From: Paenibacillus soyae
Lineage (GTDB): Bacteria; Bacillota; Bacilli; Paenibacillales; Paenibacillaceae
Length of the DNA: 64,000 nucleotides
Reading direction: 5' to 3'
Assembly (NCBI RefSeq): GCF_024623455.1
Contig: NZ_JANIPJ010000008.1
Coordinates: 124,001-188,000, forward strand
Part shown: in pieces, positions 55,844 to 64,000 of the stretch
How positions within the stretch are numbered: position 1 is the first letter of the stretch
How the letters are laid out: each line of letters starts with the position of its first letter
The notes under the pieces: model-generated
What the model saw: the letters and a program-made list of their open reading frames with translations, nothing else
Database searches by the model: none
Told to the model about the DNA's origin: nothing
Program-made: the position numbers and the translations under genes

Positions 55844-58051
55844 ATGTCAGACTTGAAGAATTGGGGAAACAAATGGAAGAGAGGTCAATCAGCGTTCAAA
55901 AAGAAAGCGGTTAAATTCGTGGAACGTTGTGCGCCGATTGCCCGAAAAGCCGGAAGAGGCGCCATCAACGCCGTACACAGGACGGCGGCGACTCTAAAAC
56001 GCACTCCCCTTTCCGTTCTGGTCAAGTCGGTAGGGACCAAGCTATTCGCCATCAATTTCATCAGTATCATCGTATGCGTATTGACGGTAGGATTGATCGC
56101 TTACTCCCAGTCGAAAAGTTTGATCGAAAAAAACGTGTCGGAAGCCAGCTTTCAGACCGTCAACCAAGTGACAAGCAATCTAGACAATGTGTTCCAAAGC
56201 TATGCGGATTTAACGCTTCAGGTATTGATCGATAAGGATATCATCGATAACTTGAACACGATCGTCAAGTCGGAGGACGATTTCGATATTCTGCAGGCGA
56301 ACCGACTCATTTCGGAGCGGCTGTCCAACTACGTCATGGGCAATAAAACCATTACGGGAGCGGCGCTTGTTCCGAGCAACCCGGACAGATCGCTGATTAC
56401 GGTCGGAAGCAGGAACAGTAAAAAGGCCGCAGAGCTTTCGAGTACCGGCTGGTTCAAGGGCACGTTGGAGAAGGAGGGGCGCGTTTATTGGATCGAGCCT
56501 CAGGAAGGCGGCATCATCGCATCCAGCGCGACCGACTCCGTCGCGATCAGCCGTACGATCAAAACGTCTTACGAGAAAGAAGCCTTTGTCCTCGTCATAG
56601 AGATAAACAGCAAATCTCTCGTTGAGCAGTACAGCAATGTGCAATTCGGCGATAAGAGCACTTTATCGATCGTGAACGGCGCCGGCCAATATGTTGTGAA
56701 CGCTGATTATAGCTTGATCGGCCAGCCGCATATCGTAAGTCTTCCCGCGGAGGGCGACAAAGCCGCGCAGGGCAGCGAGAAAATGAAAACGGCAAACGGC
56801 GACAGTGTGCTCGCGGCCTACCAAACCTCCGAGCAGTCGGGATGGCGGTTCGTCGCAACGATTCCGGTTAAACAGCTGGTCGAGGATGCCGAAATTATTC
56901 GAAGCTTGACTTGGCTCATGGTGCTTCTTGCAGCCGTCATCGCGATCGCAATCGGATACCTGGTCGTGCGCACGATCGCGCAGCCGCTCGTTACGCTTCG
57001 CAACTTGATGGTGGAAGGCTCCAACGGCAATCTAACGGTCCGCTCGACGCTCCGAAACCGTACGGATGAGATCGGCGAGCTATCCGATAGCTTTAACGAG
57101 ATGATGTCGCAAATAACCGAGCTTGCCAAACAAACGACGCGTTCGGCGGCCGATGTGCTGCAAACGGCAACCGATCTGACGGATGCCTCCCGGAAGACGG
57201 CGATTTCGGCCAAAGAAATCGCGGTCGCGACGGAGGAAATCGCAAACGGCGCGACAAGCCTTGCCGTGGAAGCGGAGCGTGGAAGCGACATAACGTCCCA
57301 TATGAACGATCAGATGAAGAACGTCATCGATGCGAACGGTCAGATGGCGGGATCGGCGGTTTCCGTCGAGAAAGCGAGCGAGCAAGGAACGGCGTATATG
57401 GGCCAGCTCATTCAGAAGACGGGCATGACCGAAGAGATGACCAGATCGATGGTGGAGAAGGTCGACGCGCTCAAAGAAAGCACGGGTTCGATCGTCAAAA
57501 TCTTGGACGTGCTGAACAACTTGACCAAGCAAACGAACATTCTGTCATTGAACGCCACGATCGAAGCGGCACGAGCCGGCGTCGCCGGGAAGGGATTTAT
57601 GGTCGTAGCGGACGAAATACGCAAGCTTGCGGATCAATCGAGACAGTCCATTGACGTGGTAGGCCGGATCACGGCCAAAATTCAAGGCGAAATCGAAGAA
57701 ACGGTACGGGTGCTGTCGGAGGCGTACCCGTTGTTCCAGGAGCAAATACTGTCCGTTAGGGAAGCGAATCAGATTTTCTTGACCGTTCGCGGCCAAATGG
57801 GGCAGTTCGTCGAGAAGCTGGAGCTGGCGACGAATTCGATCAACGAGCTGAACCAGTCGCAGACGGTATTGTCCGACGCGATGACAAGCGTAAGCGCGGT
57901 AGCGGAGCAGGCTTCGGCCACATCGGAGGAGGTCGCCTCGCTTAGCAGCGAGCAGCTGGGCATAAGCGAAGGGCTGGTCGTCTTGTCCGAGAAGCTGGAT
58001 GCCGTATCGAAAGGACTTCAGGAGTCGCTTTCGAAATTTAAAGTCGAATAA
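55844..58051 (+). CDS. Methyl-accepting chemotaxis protein (tandem paralogue)
   Basis: A 735-aa chemoreceptor with the same plan as the preceding protein: basic cytoplasmic tail (about 1-67, here starting [15 protein letters not shown]), helix 1, Cache-like sensor, helix 2, HAMP and signalling domain. The signalling halves are nearly identical between the two (for example DLTDASRKT.. and [21 protein letters not shown]), while the sensor halves diverge, so the pair arose by duplication and then changed ligand. I start at ATG 55844 because residues upstream run back into the intergenic terminator; the frame itself is open to 55613. Confidence 0.9.
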   Translation: MSDLKNWGNKWKRGQSAFKKKAVKFVERCAPIARKAGRGAINAVHRTAATLKRTPLSVLVKSVGTKLFAINFISIIVCVLTVGLIAYSQSKSLIEKNVSEASFQTVNQVTSNLDNVFQSYADLTLQVLIDKDIIDNLNTIVKSEDDFDILQANRLISERLSNYVMGNKTITGAALVPSNPDRSLITVGSRNSKKAAELSSTGWFKGTLEKEGRVYWIEPQEGGIIASSATDSVAISRTIKTSYEKEAFVLVIEINSKSLVEQYSNVQFGDKSTLSIVNGAGQYVVNADYSLIGQPHIVSLPAEGDKAAQGSEKMKTANGDSVLAAYQTSEQSGWRFVATIPVKQLVEDAEIIRSLTWLMVLLAAVIAIAIGYLVVRTIAQPLVTLRNLMVEGSNGNLTVRSTLRNRTDEIGELSDSFNEMMSQITELAKQTTRSAADVLQTATDLTDASRKTAISAKEIAVATEEIANGATSLAVEAERGSDITSHMNDQMKNVIDANGQMAGSAVSVEKASEQGTAYMGQLIQKTGMTEEMTRSMVEKVDALKESTGSIVKILDVLNNLTKQTNILSLNATIEAARAGVAGKGFMVVADEIRKLADQSRQSIDVVGRITAKIQGEIEETVRVLSEAYPLFQEQILSVREANQIFLTVRGQMGQFVEKLELATNSINELNQSQTVLSDAMTSVSAVAEQASATSEEVASLSSEQLGISEGLVVLSEKLDAVSKGLQESLSKFKVE

Positions 58052-58078
58052 TAGGAACGAGGCGGTTTTCCCGTTAAT

Positions 58079-58103
58079 AGAGACGGGAAGCCGTCTCTTT
58101 TTG
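58079..58103 (+). terminator. Terminator after the second chemoreceptor gene
   Basis: AGAGACGG (58079-58086) pairs with CCGTCTCT (58091-58098), followed by a T-run. Confidence 0.85.
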
Positions 58104-58199
58104 TGCACCGCGCCGAACGTTTGAAGGAGCGCCCCTATCGGCAACACTAGGAACAGATGAGATGTTTCTTGCTGGTTGCGAAGGGAGTGCTTTCAGGTT

Positions 58200-60020
58200 A
58201 TGGCCAAGAGAATATTTGCCGCGGGTTTGCTGATTTCCCTTGTCCTGCTGCTGTTTGTCGGGAGATTGGCCTGGCTGCAGCTGCTTCCCGGCCATTTGCC
58301 TGCTCACGCTCCTGCGCCGGGCGGCAGAGACGGCTGGAAGCGAATGGCGGTCGTACAGCGCCAGAGAAGCATGGTGCTAGATACGGGTAGAGGCGATTTC
58401 GTGGATCGTTACGGAAAGCCTATTACGGGAGAAACCTATTCCGCCCTGGCCATGTTCCCGGTCCGTCCCGACACCCGCGGCGATCGGGAGCAATTGCATG
58501 CGCTTGCTTCCGTGCTTGAGGTTACGCCAAACGAGCTGCAATCGCGTTGGGACGCTTTGGAAGCGCCCGGGTTTTGGCACGACGGTGACGAAGAAACGCC
58601 CATGCGGCTGACCAAGGATCAAGCGGATGCCATCGAGAAGCTGAATGTGGAAGGCATTCGCGTCCTTCCATACCGGAACCGTTATATCAGCAGCTTCGAC
58701 GCCAAGCATTGGATCGGGTTCACGAGCGAGCATCCGGAGTGGCTAGAGGCGAAGCATCCGGACGACCTGAAGGCGGGAAGGCGCAAGCTTTCGGAGCAAG
58801 TCGGGGGATCGGGGCTCGAGAAGTCGCTCGACAGCCTGCTTCACGGGATCGGACAGACCTCGGTTTCTTATTACATGGATGCCCGCAACGCGCCGCTGCA
58901 TGGCTTGGACCTCCGGGTCAGGCAGCCTCGCAACCGCTATTATCCGCTTCAAGTCGTAACGACGATCGATCTGGAGCTACAAAACAAGCTTGAAGCTTAT
59001 GCCGATCGAATGGGGCTCTCGGAAGGCGCGATTGTCGTATTGGACACGCGTAATGCGGATATCGCGGCGATGGTGTCGAGACCTAAGCTACACCCCGGAC
59101 AATTTTTATCGGCGGACGGCAGCGAATGGGAGAATCATGCGATTAAGGCGGTGGAGCCCGGCTCGATCTACAAGCTGATTACAGCTGCCGCCGCGCTGGA
59201 GCACCGCGTCGCCGGCCGCCATGAAACATTTCATTGCGATGGGGAATACGGCAAATACGGATTATCCTGCTGGAAAGAAGGCGGTCATGGAGACCTTAGC
59301 ATGGAAGAGGGGATTGCCCAATCCTGCAACATTGTTTTTGCGACGCTGGCTGAGAGGCTGAGAGCGGAGGAGCTGCAGAGAACGGCGGAATCGTTAGGCG
59401 TGCTGGAGCGGGTCGGTTGGCATCATGACCGGGCATTCGGTCCGTTCGCCCATCCGCTTCGGCTTCTGGAGGAGGAGGAGGAGGGCAAGCTCTTCGTCGA
59501 TCCCGGACACGCGGACGGAGGCGTAATGGCGCAAAGCGGCATCGGACAGCGAGACGTGAGAATGACGCCACTGCAAGCGGCGAACCTGATCGTCACGCTG
59601 CTGCATAGGGGAGCTGTCATGGAGCCAAGGCTTGTCAGCGAGATCCGTTACGCATCGGGCGAGAGCATGGTCAAGCTGAAGCCTCGACATGCGGAGCAGT
59701 CGTGGGGAAGAATCGGAGGCGGTACTGCCGATATTCTCTTAAGAAGCATGGAAGCGGTCACCGATCATGGGACGGGCTCATCCATCCGGAGGGGAATATG
59801 GACGGTTGCGGGGAAATCGGGGACGGCCGAAGCCCTCCGGAGCGGGAGGTATCTCAATCATCAATGGTTTGCCGGATATGGTCCGACCGATTCGCCTCGT
59901 TACGCGATCGCGGTGCTCGCAGCGAACCGTCCGATCGGCAGCGGCCATCAAGCGACGAAGCTGTTTCGAGGCGCCATGGACATCGCGGCCGAGCTGGAAA
60001 GCGGCAAAAAAGGCTCCTAA
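58200..60020 (+). CDS. Class B penicillin-binding protein (FtsI/SpoVD-like transpeptidase)
   Basis: A 606-aa membrane-anchored D,D-transpeptidase that cross-links peptidoglycan. One N-terminal helix (about residues 5-25), a dimerisation/pedestal domain (about 50-230), and the penicillin-binding domain with all three motifs: S322-I-Y-K325 (EPGSIYK), S375-C-N377 and K539-S-G541 (GKSGTAEA). I start at ATG 58200; an in-frame ATG at 58176 is upstream. It is shorter than many SpoVD/PBP2B proteins and lacks a C-terminal PASTA domain. It is not in a division cluster here, so a specialised role such as sporulation is possible. Confidence 0.9.
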   Translation: MAKRIFAAGLLISLVLLLFVGRLAWLQLLPGHLPAHAPAPGGRDGWKRMAVVQRQRSMVLDTGRGDFVDRYGKPITGETYSALAMFPVRPDTRGDREQLHALASVLEVTPNELQSRWDALEAPGFWHDGDEETPMRLTKDQADAIEKLNVEGIRVLPYRNRYISSFDAKHWIGFTSEHPEWLEAKHPDDLKAGRRKLSEQVGGSGLEKSLDSLLHGIGQTSVSYYMDARNAPLHGLDLRVRQPRNRYYPLQVVTTIDLELQNKLEAYADRMGLSEGAIVVLDTRNADIAAMVSRPKLHPGQFLSADGSEWENHAIKAVEPGSIYKLITAAAALEHRVAGRHETFHCDGEYGKYGLSCWKEGGHGDLSMEEGIAQSCNIVFATLAERLRAEELQRTAESLGVLERVGWHHDRAFGPFAHPLRLLEEEEEGKLFVDPGHADGGVMAQSGIGQRDVRMTPLQAANLIVTLLHRGAVMEPRLVSEIRYASGESMVKLKPRHAEQSWGRIGGGTADILLRSMEAVTDHGTGSSIRRGIWTVAGKSGTAEALRSGRYLNHQWFAGYGPTDSPRYAIAVLAANRPIGSGHQATKLFRGAMDIAAELESGKKGS

Positions 60021-60055
60021 TGACTCTTCAATAAGAAGAGCATAGGAGCCTTTTT
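60012..60055. terminator. Bidirectional terminator between the PBP and AI-2E genes
   Basis: GGCTCCTAATG..CTCTT from 60012 pairs with AAGAG..CATAGGAGCC up to 60050, with A-run before and T-run after. It overlaps the PBP stop codon and serves both convergent genes. Confidence 0.82.
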
Positions 60056-60067
60056 CATTGAAAGGGC

Positions 60068-61237
60068 CTATTCGGCGCTATCGGACTTTGGTTTCCCGAC
60101 GATGCCATCGTCCATCATTGCGTTCTCGTCTTGCGACGCGACGGGAGAATCGTATTCGTCCACAGGCGTCCGAATCCATCGGTGGAAGTAGCCTTGGTCG
60201 TAAAGCGACTTCACGAGAATGACCAGAATCGGCGAGATGATAACGCCGGCAACGCCGAACAACGAAAGCGAGATGATCATGAAAGAGAGCATCGTGAAGG
60301 CCGATACGCCAAGCGAATCGCCCGTTATTTTTGGTTCGAGAATCTGCCGCGTCACGATGACGACGAGCAGCAAGGCCGTCAGCCAAACGCCAAGCGACAC
60401 GTTGCCGACGATGAACAAGTAGATAATCCATGGAATGAACAGCGTGCTTACGCCGAGCAGCGGCAGGACGTCGAAGATCGCCGCGACAACGGATATGACG
60501 AACGCGTTCTCGACGCCCAGCAAAATCAAGGCGATCAGGATGACGATGAACGTAATGCTGATCATTTTGAGCTGGGCCTTCAAATAGGTGGCAATGCCTC
60601 TAAAGACGTTGTCCCGCAGGAAAAAGAACGCATTCTTGAAGGTGCGGGGCGTCTTTTCGTTTGCCGTGCGTTTCCAGGTTGTAATTTCGATGCTTAAGAA
60701 ATAAGCTAATACAATGCCAAGCACGAAGTTGAACAGGAAGCTGGAGAAGGAAGAGACGGAACCAATGAGCCAAGTGATGAAGTGGTCCGCCCAATTCTTT
60801 AACGTATCCGTTGCTCCGGCGATTAAATTTTTGGTTTCTTCCGATAGATTGACGTCATTCGGCAGACGATCGAGCTGCGTCTCGAGCTCCGCGGTCAGAT
60901 TGCCGATTTGCTCGGCGAGCACTTTCTGGTATGTAGGGAAGTTCTTCATCAAGGATTCGCCTTGATTCTTGATCAGTACGGCGGCGCCGGACAATGCGCC
61001 CAAGATGACGAGCGTAAACACGACGACGGAGATGCCCGAAGCGATCGATTTCTTGACGCCCCATCTGTTCAGAAGCTTCGCCAGCGGCTCGATCGCCATG
61101 AAGATAACGAATCCGAAAAAGATCGGGGTGGCAATCCGGTATACAAAGCTGAACGCGAACATGATCAGGTAGACCGTCAATGCGATGAGCGCGATGTCGA
61201 AAGCGGTTCTCCAATATTTTTTGTAAAATGGCAGCAA
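60068..61237 (-). CDS. AI-2E family (UPF0118) membrane protein
   Basis: A 389-aa polytopic protein of the same AI-2E/PerM family as the one at 43870, more like YtvI. About eight hydrophobic segments; landmarks IFFGFVIFMAIEPLAKLLNRWG and ILEPKITGDSLGVSAFTMLSFMIISL. The TTG start at 61237 is preceded by GGAAGGGAA. The C-terminal tail is acidic and polar. Substrate unknown. Confidence 0.88.
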   Translation of the reverse strand: MLPFYKKYWRTAFDIALIALTVYLIMFAFSFVYRIATPIFFGFVIFMAIEPLAKLLNRWGVKKSIASGISVVVFTLVILGALSGAAVLIKNQGESLMKNFPTYQKVLAEQIGNLTAELETQLDRLPNDVNLSEETKNLIAGATDTLKNWADHFITWLIGSVSSFSSFLFNFVLGIVLAYFLSIEITTWKRTANEKTPRTFKNAFFFLRDNVFRGIATYLKAQLKMISITFIVILIALILLGVENAFVISVVAAIFDVLPLLGVSTLFIPWIIYLFIVGNVSLGVWLTALLLVVIVTRQILEPKITGDSLGVSAFTMLSFMIISLSLFGVAGVIISPILVILVKSLYDQGYFHRWIRTPVDEYDSPVASQDENAMMDDGIVGKPKSDSAE

Positions 61238-61422
61238 GCTATTCCCTTCCCTTCATTCCTTCGATTCGATAAATGATTGGTCGTCTTTCCATTAAGATTG
61301 TACTATAGTTTTTACGAATTGTGCCTATTTTTTATGAGAATATGCTACAATTAGAGGTATTGTTATTGTTCAGAACCGCTGATCAATCATCGACCAATTC
61401 ATAAAACGGTGGGGAAAACAAA

Positions 61423-62832
61423 ATGGAAAATTTGTTATTATGGGGATTTTATGTCATGACGTTCTACGCGTTTCTCCCTGGTCTGATCAGCCGCACGTTC
61501 GGCTTTCGGGTATTCAAGAAGGGACGCGTTCATAAGGAAATCGCTTTGACGTTCGACGACGGACCGGATCCGGTCTATACGCCCCAGCTGCTCGATTTGC
61601 TGGCCAGATACAACGCCAAAGCGACGTTTTTTGTTGTCGGCTCGCACGCGGAAGGGCAGGAGGAGCTGCTTCGCCGCATGCGTGAGGAAGGACATATCAT
61701 CGGTATTCATAATTATGTCCACAAATCGAATTGGGTTATGCGCCCTAGAACCGTAAGGCGCCAGATCGAGCGGACGAACGCCGTAATCGAGAGCGCGACG
61801 GGAGAGAAGGCGGTCTATTATAGGCCGCCGTGGGGAATCGTCAATTTGTTCGATTATTCCAATCTAGGTTATTTGCACATTATCTTGTGGTCGGCGATGT
61901 TCGGCGATTGGCGCGAGAAGGTTGGCGCCGAACGTTTGAAGCGCCGCATGATGAAGAAGATGAGACCCGGCGAAGTATTGCTGCTGCATGATTGCGGCAA
62001 CACGCTCGGCGCGGACAAGGATGCTCCGCGCAACATGCTTATTGCCTTGGAAGCTTATATGGAGGAAGCGACGAAGAAAGGATATACGTTCGTCGGCATT
62101 GACGAGATGATGAAGCTGACGGATGCTTTCCGGGCGACGCGCCGGTCGTTCTTCAAGAGGGCGATCATTTCGATGTGGCTGTTGTGGGAAAGCGCGTTTC
62201 ATCTCGTATTCCGCCTGAAGAAGGTTGGCGAGGCGGAGGTTCCCGCGTTCCATTACCGAGTGACGACTTATACCGGAGAAAACGTGCAGCTCGCCAGCGG
62301 AGGAACCGTCGAGAAGGGCGACAGAATCGCGGAGCTTCACTTCGATAACCGCATGCTGTCGGGCATCGCGGCCGACTCCAAGTCGCCGCTCGCGACCGGC
62401 ATCCGCATGCTCCGCGAAGTGGAGCGGGCGCTTCCGCTTCTGGCTGACCAGCTGGCAAGCGATCCGGACGCCCAGCATATTAAGGCGGTTTACGGGGTTA
62501 CCATGGTTCACCGGGGCGCGGATCGGCTAGGCTTCGAGATCTTCCAGCTGCCCGAAGGATTGTTCGCCAAATCTACGCGCATCTATCTGAAGCTGCTGCT
62601 TAAGGTGCTTACCAATTCGAAGCAATACAGCCATGGACGCAAGAGCAAGGACCGGAGCGATGCGATATCGCCGCGCATGGTGCTCATGCCGGTGCAGAAG
62701 CTTCTCACTTACGCTACGGTGCAGACACGGATGGTGAAGGAAGAAGTGGAGCGGGTCGCGGAGACGGTGGACCGGGTGCTCGGCGGAGCGGCGGACGAGG
62801 CTTCGATGGGGACGAAGACGACAGCTTTCTAA
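61423..62832 (+). CDS. Polysaccharide deacetylase family protein with YkoP-like C-terminal domain
   Basis: A 469-aa protein. One N-terminal hydrophobic segment (about 5-22) anchors or exports it. The NodB deacetylase domain covers about 37-235: LTFDDGPDP with Asp45/Asp46 and the metal-binding HNYVH (His96, His100), then YYRPPWG and LLLHDCG. A second domain (about 250-420), similar to YkoP, and a helical tail follow. Likely removes acetyl groups from a wall polymer or peptidoglycan. ATG 61423 follows GGTGGGG. Confidence 0.88.
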   Translation: MENLLLWGFYVMTFYAFLPGLISRTFGFRVFKKGRVHKEIALTFDDGPDPVYTPQLLDLLARYNAKATFFVVGSHAEGQEELLRRMREEGHIIGIHNYVHKSNWVMRPRTVRRQIERTNAVIESATGEKAVYYRPPWGIVNLFDYSNLGYLHIILWSAMFGDWREKVGAERLKRRMMKKMRPGEVLLLHDCGNTLGADKDAPRNMLIALEAYMEEATKKGYTFVGIDEMMKLTDAFRATRRSFFKRAIISMWLLWESAFHLVFRLKKVGEAEVPAFHYRVTTYTGENVQLASGGTVEKGDRIAELHFDNRMLSGIAADSKSPLATGIRMLREVERALPLLADQLASDPDAQHIKAVYGVTMVHRGADRLGFEIFQLPEGLFAKSTRIYLKLLLKVLTNSKQYSHGRKSKDRSDAISPRMVLMPVQKLLTYATVQTRMVKEEVERVAETVDRVLGGAADEASMGTKTTAF

Positions 62833-62871
62833 AAAAAAAGATTGATACCGATCCAATCGGTCTCAATGAAT

Positions 62872-62919
62872 AAGCCGGTTTGCTGCCCGCGACAAGCGGG
62901 AAGGCAAACCGGCTTTTGA
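62872..62919. terminator. Terminator between the deacetylase and the small secreted protein
   Basis: A perfect 12-bp stem (62872-62883 with 62904-62915) with an inner CCCGC/GCGGG pairing and TTTT at the end; usable from both strands. Confidence 0.82.
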
Positions 62920-62925
62920 TTGCGT

Positions 62926-63228
62926 CTATAAAAATGAGAAGATGAATTTCACGACGGCGAAGAAAATGAAAGTCCAGGGATCGCCGCCTTGCAAGACAAC
63001 AGGTTCTTTGTTAAACGATATTCCCCAGTCGCCCGACAATATCCGTCTGTGCTTTGGTTCATCTCCAGGCTCGCCTAGACCGTAATAATCCGCCAGCCTT
63101 TTTTCGATCTCGTCTTGATCCGACTCGTTATGCGCCTGCTCGGGGACGGAGTCCGCTTGGACAGCTTGAATAGGCATAGTTAAAAGCAGGAGTGCAATGC
63201 ATAACAAACAGGAAACAAATTTCAACAC
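62926..63228 (-). CDS. Small secreted protein of unknown function
   Basis: A 100-aa protein with a good signal peptide (residues 1-25, ending QAVQA), an acidic middle (ESDQDEIEKRLADYYGLGEP), and a hydrophobic C-terminus (WTFIFFAVVKFIFSFL) that could be a membrane anchor. I do not recognise a family. The start TTG/ATG at 63228 lies a few bases after AAGGAGC. It stands alone between two terminators. Confidence 0.65.
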   Translation of the reverse strand: MLKFVSCLLCIALLLLTMPIQAVQADSVPEQAHNESDQDEIEKRLADYYGLGEPGDEPKHRRILSGDWGISFNKEPVVLQGGDPWTFIFFAVVKFIFSFL

Positions 63229-63287
63229 AGGCAGTAATGCTCCTTAAAAAGTAAATGGGCCAATCGATAATTCAGTCGAAAAAAAGA

Positions 63288-63307
63288 GGGCAGCCGGATG
63301 GCTGCCC
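63288..63307 (-). terminator. Terminator of ilvD (minus strand)
   Basis: GGGCAGCC (63288-63295) pairs with GGCTGCCC (63300-63307); on the minus strand it is followed by a T-run (complement of 63279-63285). Confidence 0.85.
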
Positions 63308-63320
63308 CTTACTTGTAAGA

Positions 63321-64000
63321 CTACATCTTCATAACGCCGCCCGTGCTGGCGGAAGTTACGAGATGAGCGTAACGCGCCAGGTAGCCGCGTTTGATCTTAA
63401 GCTCGAAGCCCGGCCATTCGGCGCGGCGCTTCTCGAACTCTTCGTCGCTGATGAGCAGGTCCATCGTGCGGTTGTTCATATCGATCTCGACGATGTCGCC
63501 GTCGCGTACGAACGCGATCGGTCCGCCTTCGGCTGCTTCAGGAGAAGCATGGCCGATGCTGATGCCGCGGGAAGCGCCGGAGAAACGTCCGTCCGTAACG
63601 AGAGCGACTTTGGCGCCGAGGCCCATGCCGACGATTTGGGACGTTGGAGCCAGCATTTCCGGCATGCCCGGTCCGCCCTTCGGTCCTTCGTAGCGGATAA
63701 TAACGACATGGCCTTCCTTGATCTTGCCGCCCGCGATGCCCGCAAGCGCTTCGTCTTGGGAGTCGAAGCAGATGGCAGGGCCTTTGTGGTAGCCGCCAAC
63801 CGATTTGTCGACTGCGCCGGTCTTAATGATCGCGCCGTTCGGAGCCAGGTTGCCGAACAATACGGCCAGACCGCCGCGCTCCGTATGCGGATTGTCGATA
63901 GGGCGAATAACGTCGTAGTTCTGAATTTCGCAGCCTTCCACGTTCTCGCGAAGCGTCTTGCCGGTTACGGTGATACAATCGCCGTGCAAAGCGCCTTCCT
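63321..64000 (-). CDS. ilvD: Dihydroxy-acid dehydratase, C-terminal part (5' end outside window)
   Basis: The third enzyme of branched-chain amino acid synthesis, an iron-sulfur dehydratase of the IlvD/Edd family. The frame is open to the right edge, so the gene continues beyond it; the TTG at 63989 is internal ([13 protein letters not shown]). Visible landmarks: [47 protein letters not shown] and the normal C-terminus [15 protein letters not shown]. The catalytic Ser is in GRFSGA-SRG. Confidence 0.95.
   Translation of the reverse strand, partial: EGALHGDCITVTGKTLRENVEGCEIQNYDVIRPIDNPHTERGGLAVLFGNLAPNGAIIKTGAVDKSVGGYHKGPAICFDSQDEALAGIAGGKIKEGHVVIIRYEGPKGGPGMPEMLAPTSQIVGMGLGAKVALVTDGRFSGASRGISIGHASPEAAEGGPIAFVRDGDIVEIDMNNRTMDLLISDEEFEKRRAEWPGFELKIKRGYLARYAHLVTSASTGGVMKM

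Overview
The window looks like a chromosomal segment of a Gram-positive, low-to-mid-GC Paenibacillaceae bacterium (Paenibacillus/Cohnella type). The evidence is an S-layer-homology protein at the left edge, AraC regulators with an extracellular sensor beside LplB/YtcP-type permeases and a lipoprotein sugar binder, an alaS T-box leader, CymR, and a run of housekeeping genes in Bacillus-like order: rarA, mnmA, cymR, cysteine desulfurase, yrrD, alaS, ireB, ruvX, DUF1292, mltG and two U32 genes.

Region A (1 to about 23.3 kb, visibly lower GC than the right half by eye) is a polysaccharide-use locus best read as agar/porphyran catabolism. Two secreted enzymes (GH86-type and GH50-type agarase/porphyranase) would cut the polymer outside. 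A lipoprotein and two ABC permeases would import oligosaccharides. Four enzymes without signal peptides (two Cys-type sulfatases, a GH29 alpha-L-fucosidase/alpha-L-galactosidase and a GH2 beta-galactosidase) plus a FucU-type mutarotase would finish digestion in the cytoplasm. Two AraC regulators, an MFS exporter/importer and CcpA-like (cre) motifs complete the locus.

Region B (about 23.3 to 32.76 kb, AT-rich) is a mobile-element module transcribed leftwards from one strong promoter: three tyrosine recombinases (431, 1325 and 549 aa), a small coiled-coil protein, and a complete RarA-like AAA+ ATPase. Its right end sits inside the host rarA gene, exactly at the sensor-1 TENP segment. Only the 3' part of host rarA remains (32763-33637) and its 5' part is nowhere in the window. 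The element thus appears to destroy rarA and bring its own copy. The 1325-aa recombinase has an N-terminal region made of tandem copies of a multi-helix DNA-binding module. Whether region A is cargo of this element (left end outside the window) or was joined to it by recombination between two element copies cannot be settled here.

Region C (32.76-64 kb, higher GC) is host backbone: copper proteins CopC/CopD, a CNNM/CorC transporter, mnmA, cymR, cysteine desulfurase, an O-acyltransferase/SGNH pair, AI-2E family membrane proteins, alaS with its T-box, ireB-ruvX-DUF1292, mltG, U32 tRNA-hydroxylation genes, two tandem chemoreceptors, a penicillin-binding protein, a polysaccharide deacetylase and the 3' part of ilvD. 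Four copies of a MITE-like repeat (about 165-203 bp, 13-bp terminal inverted repeats in three of them) lie only in this backbone half.
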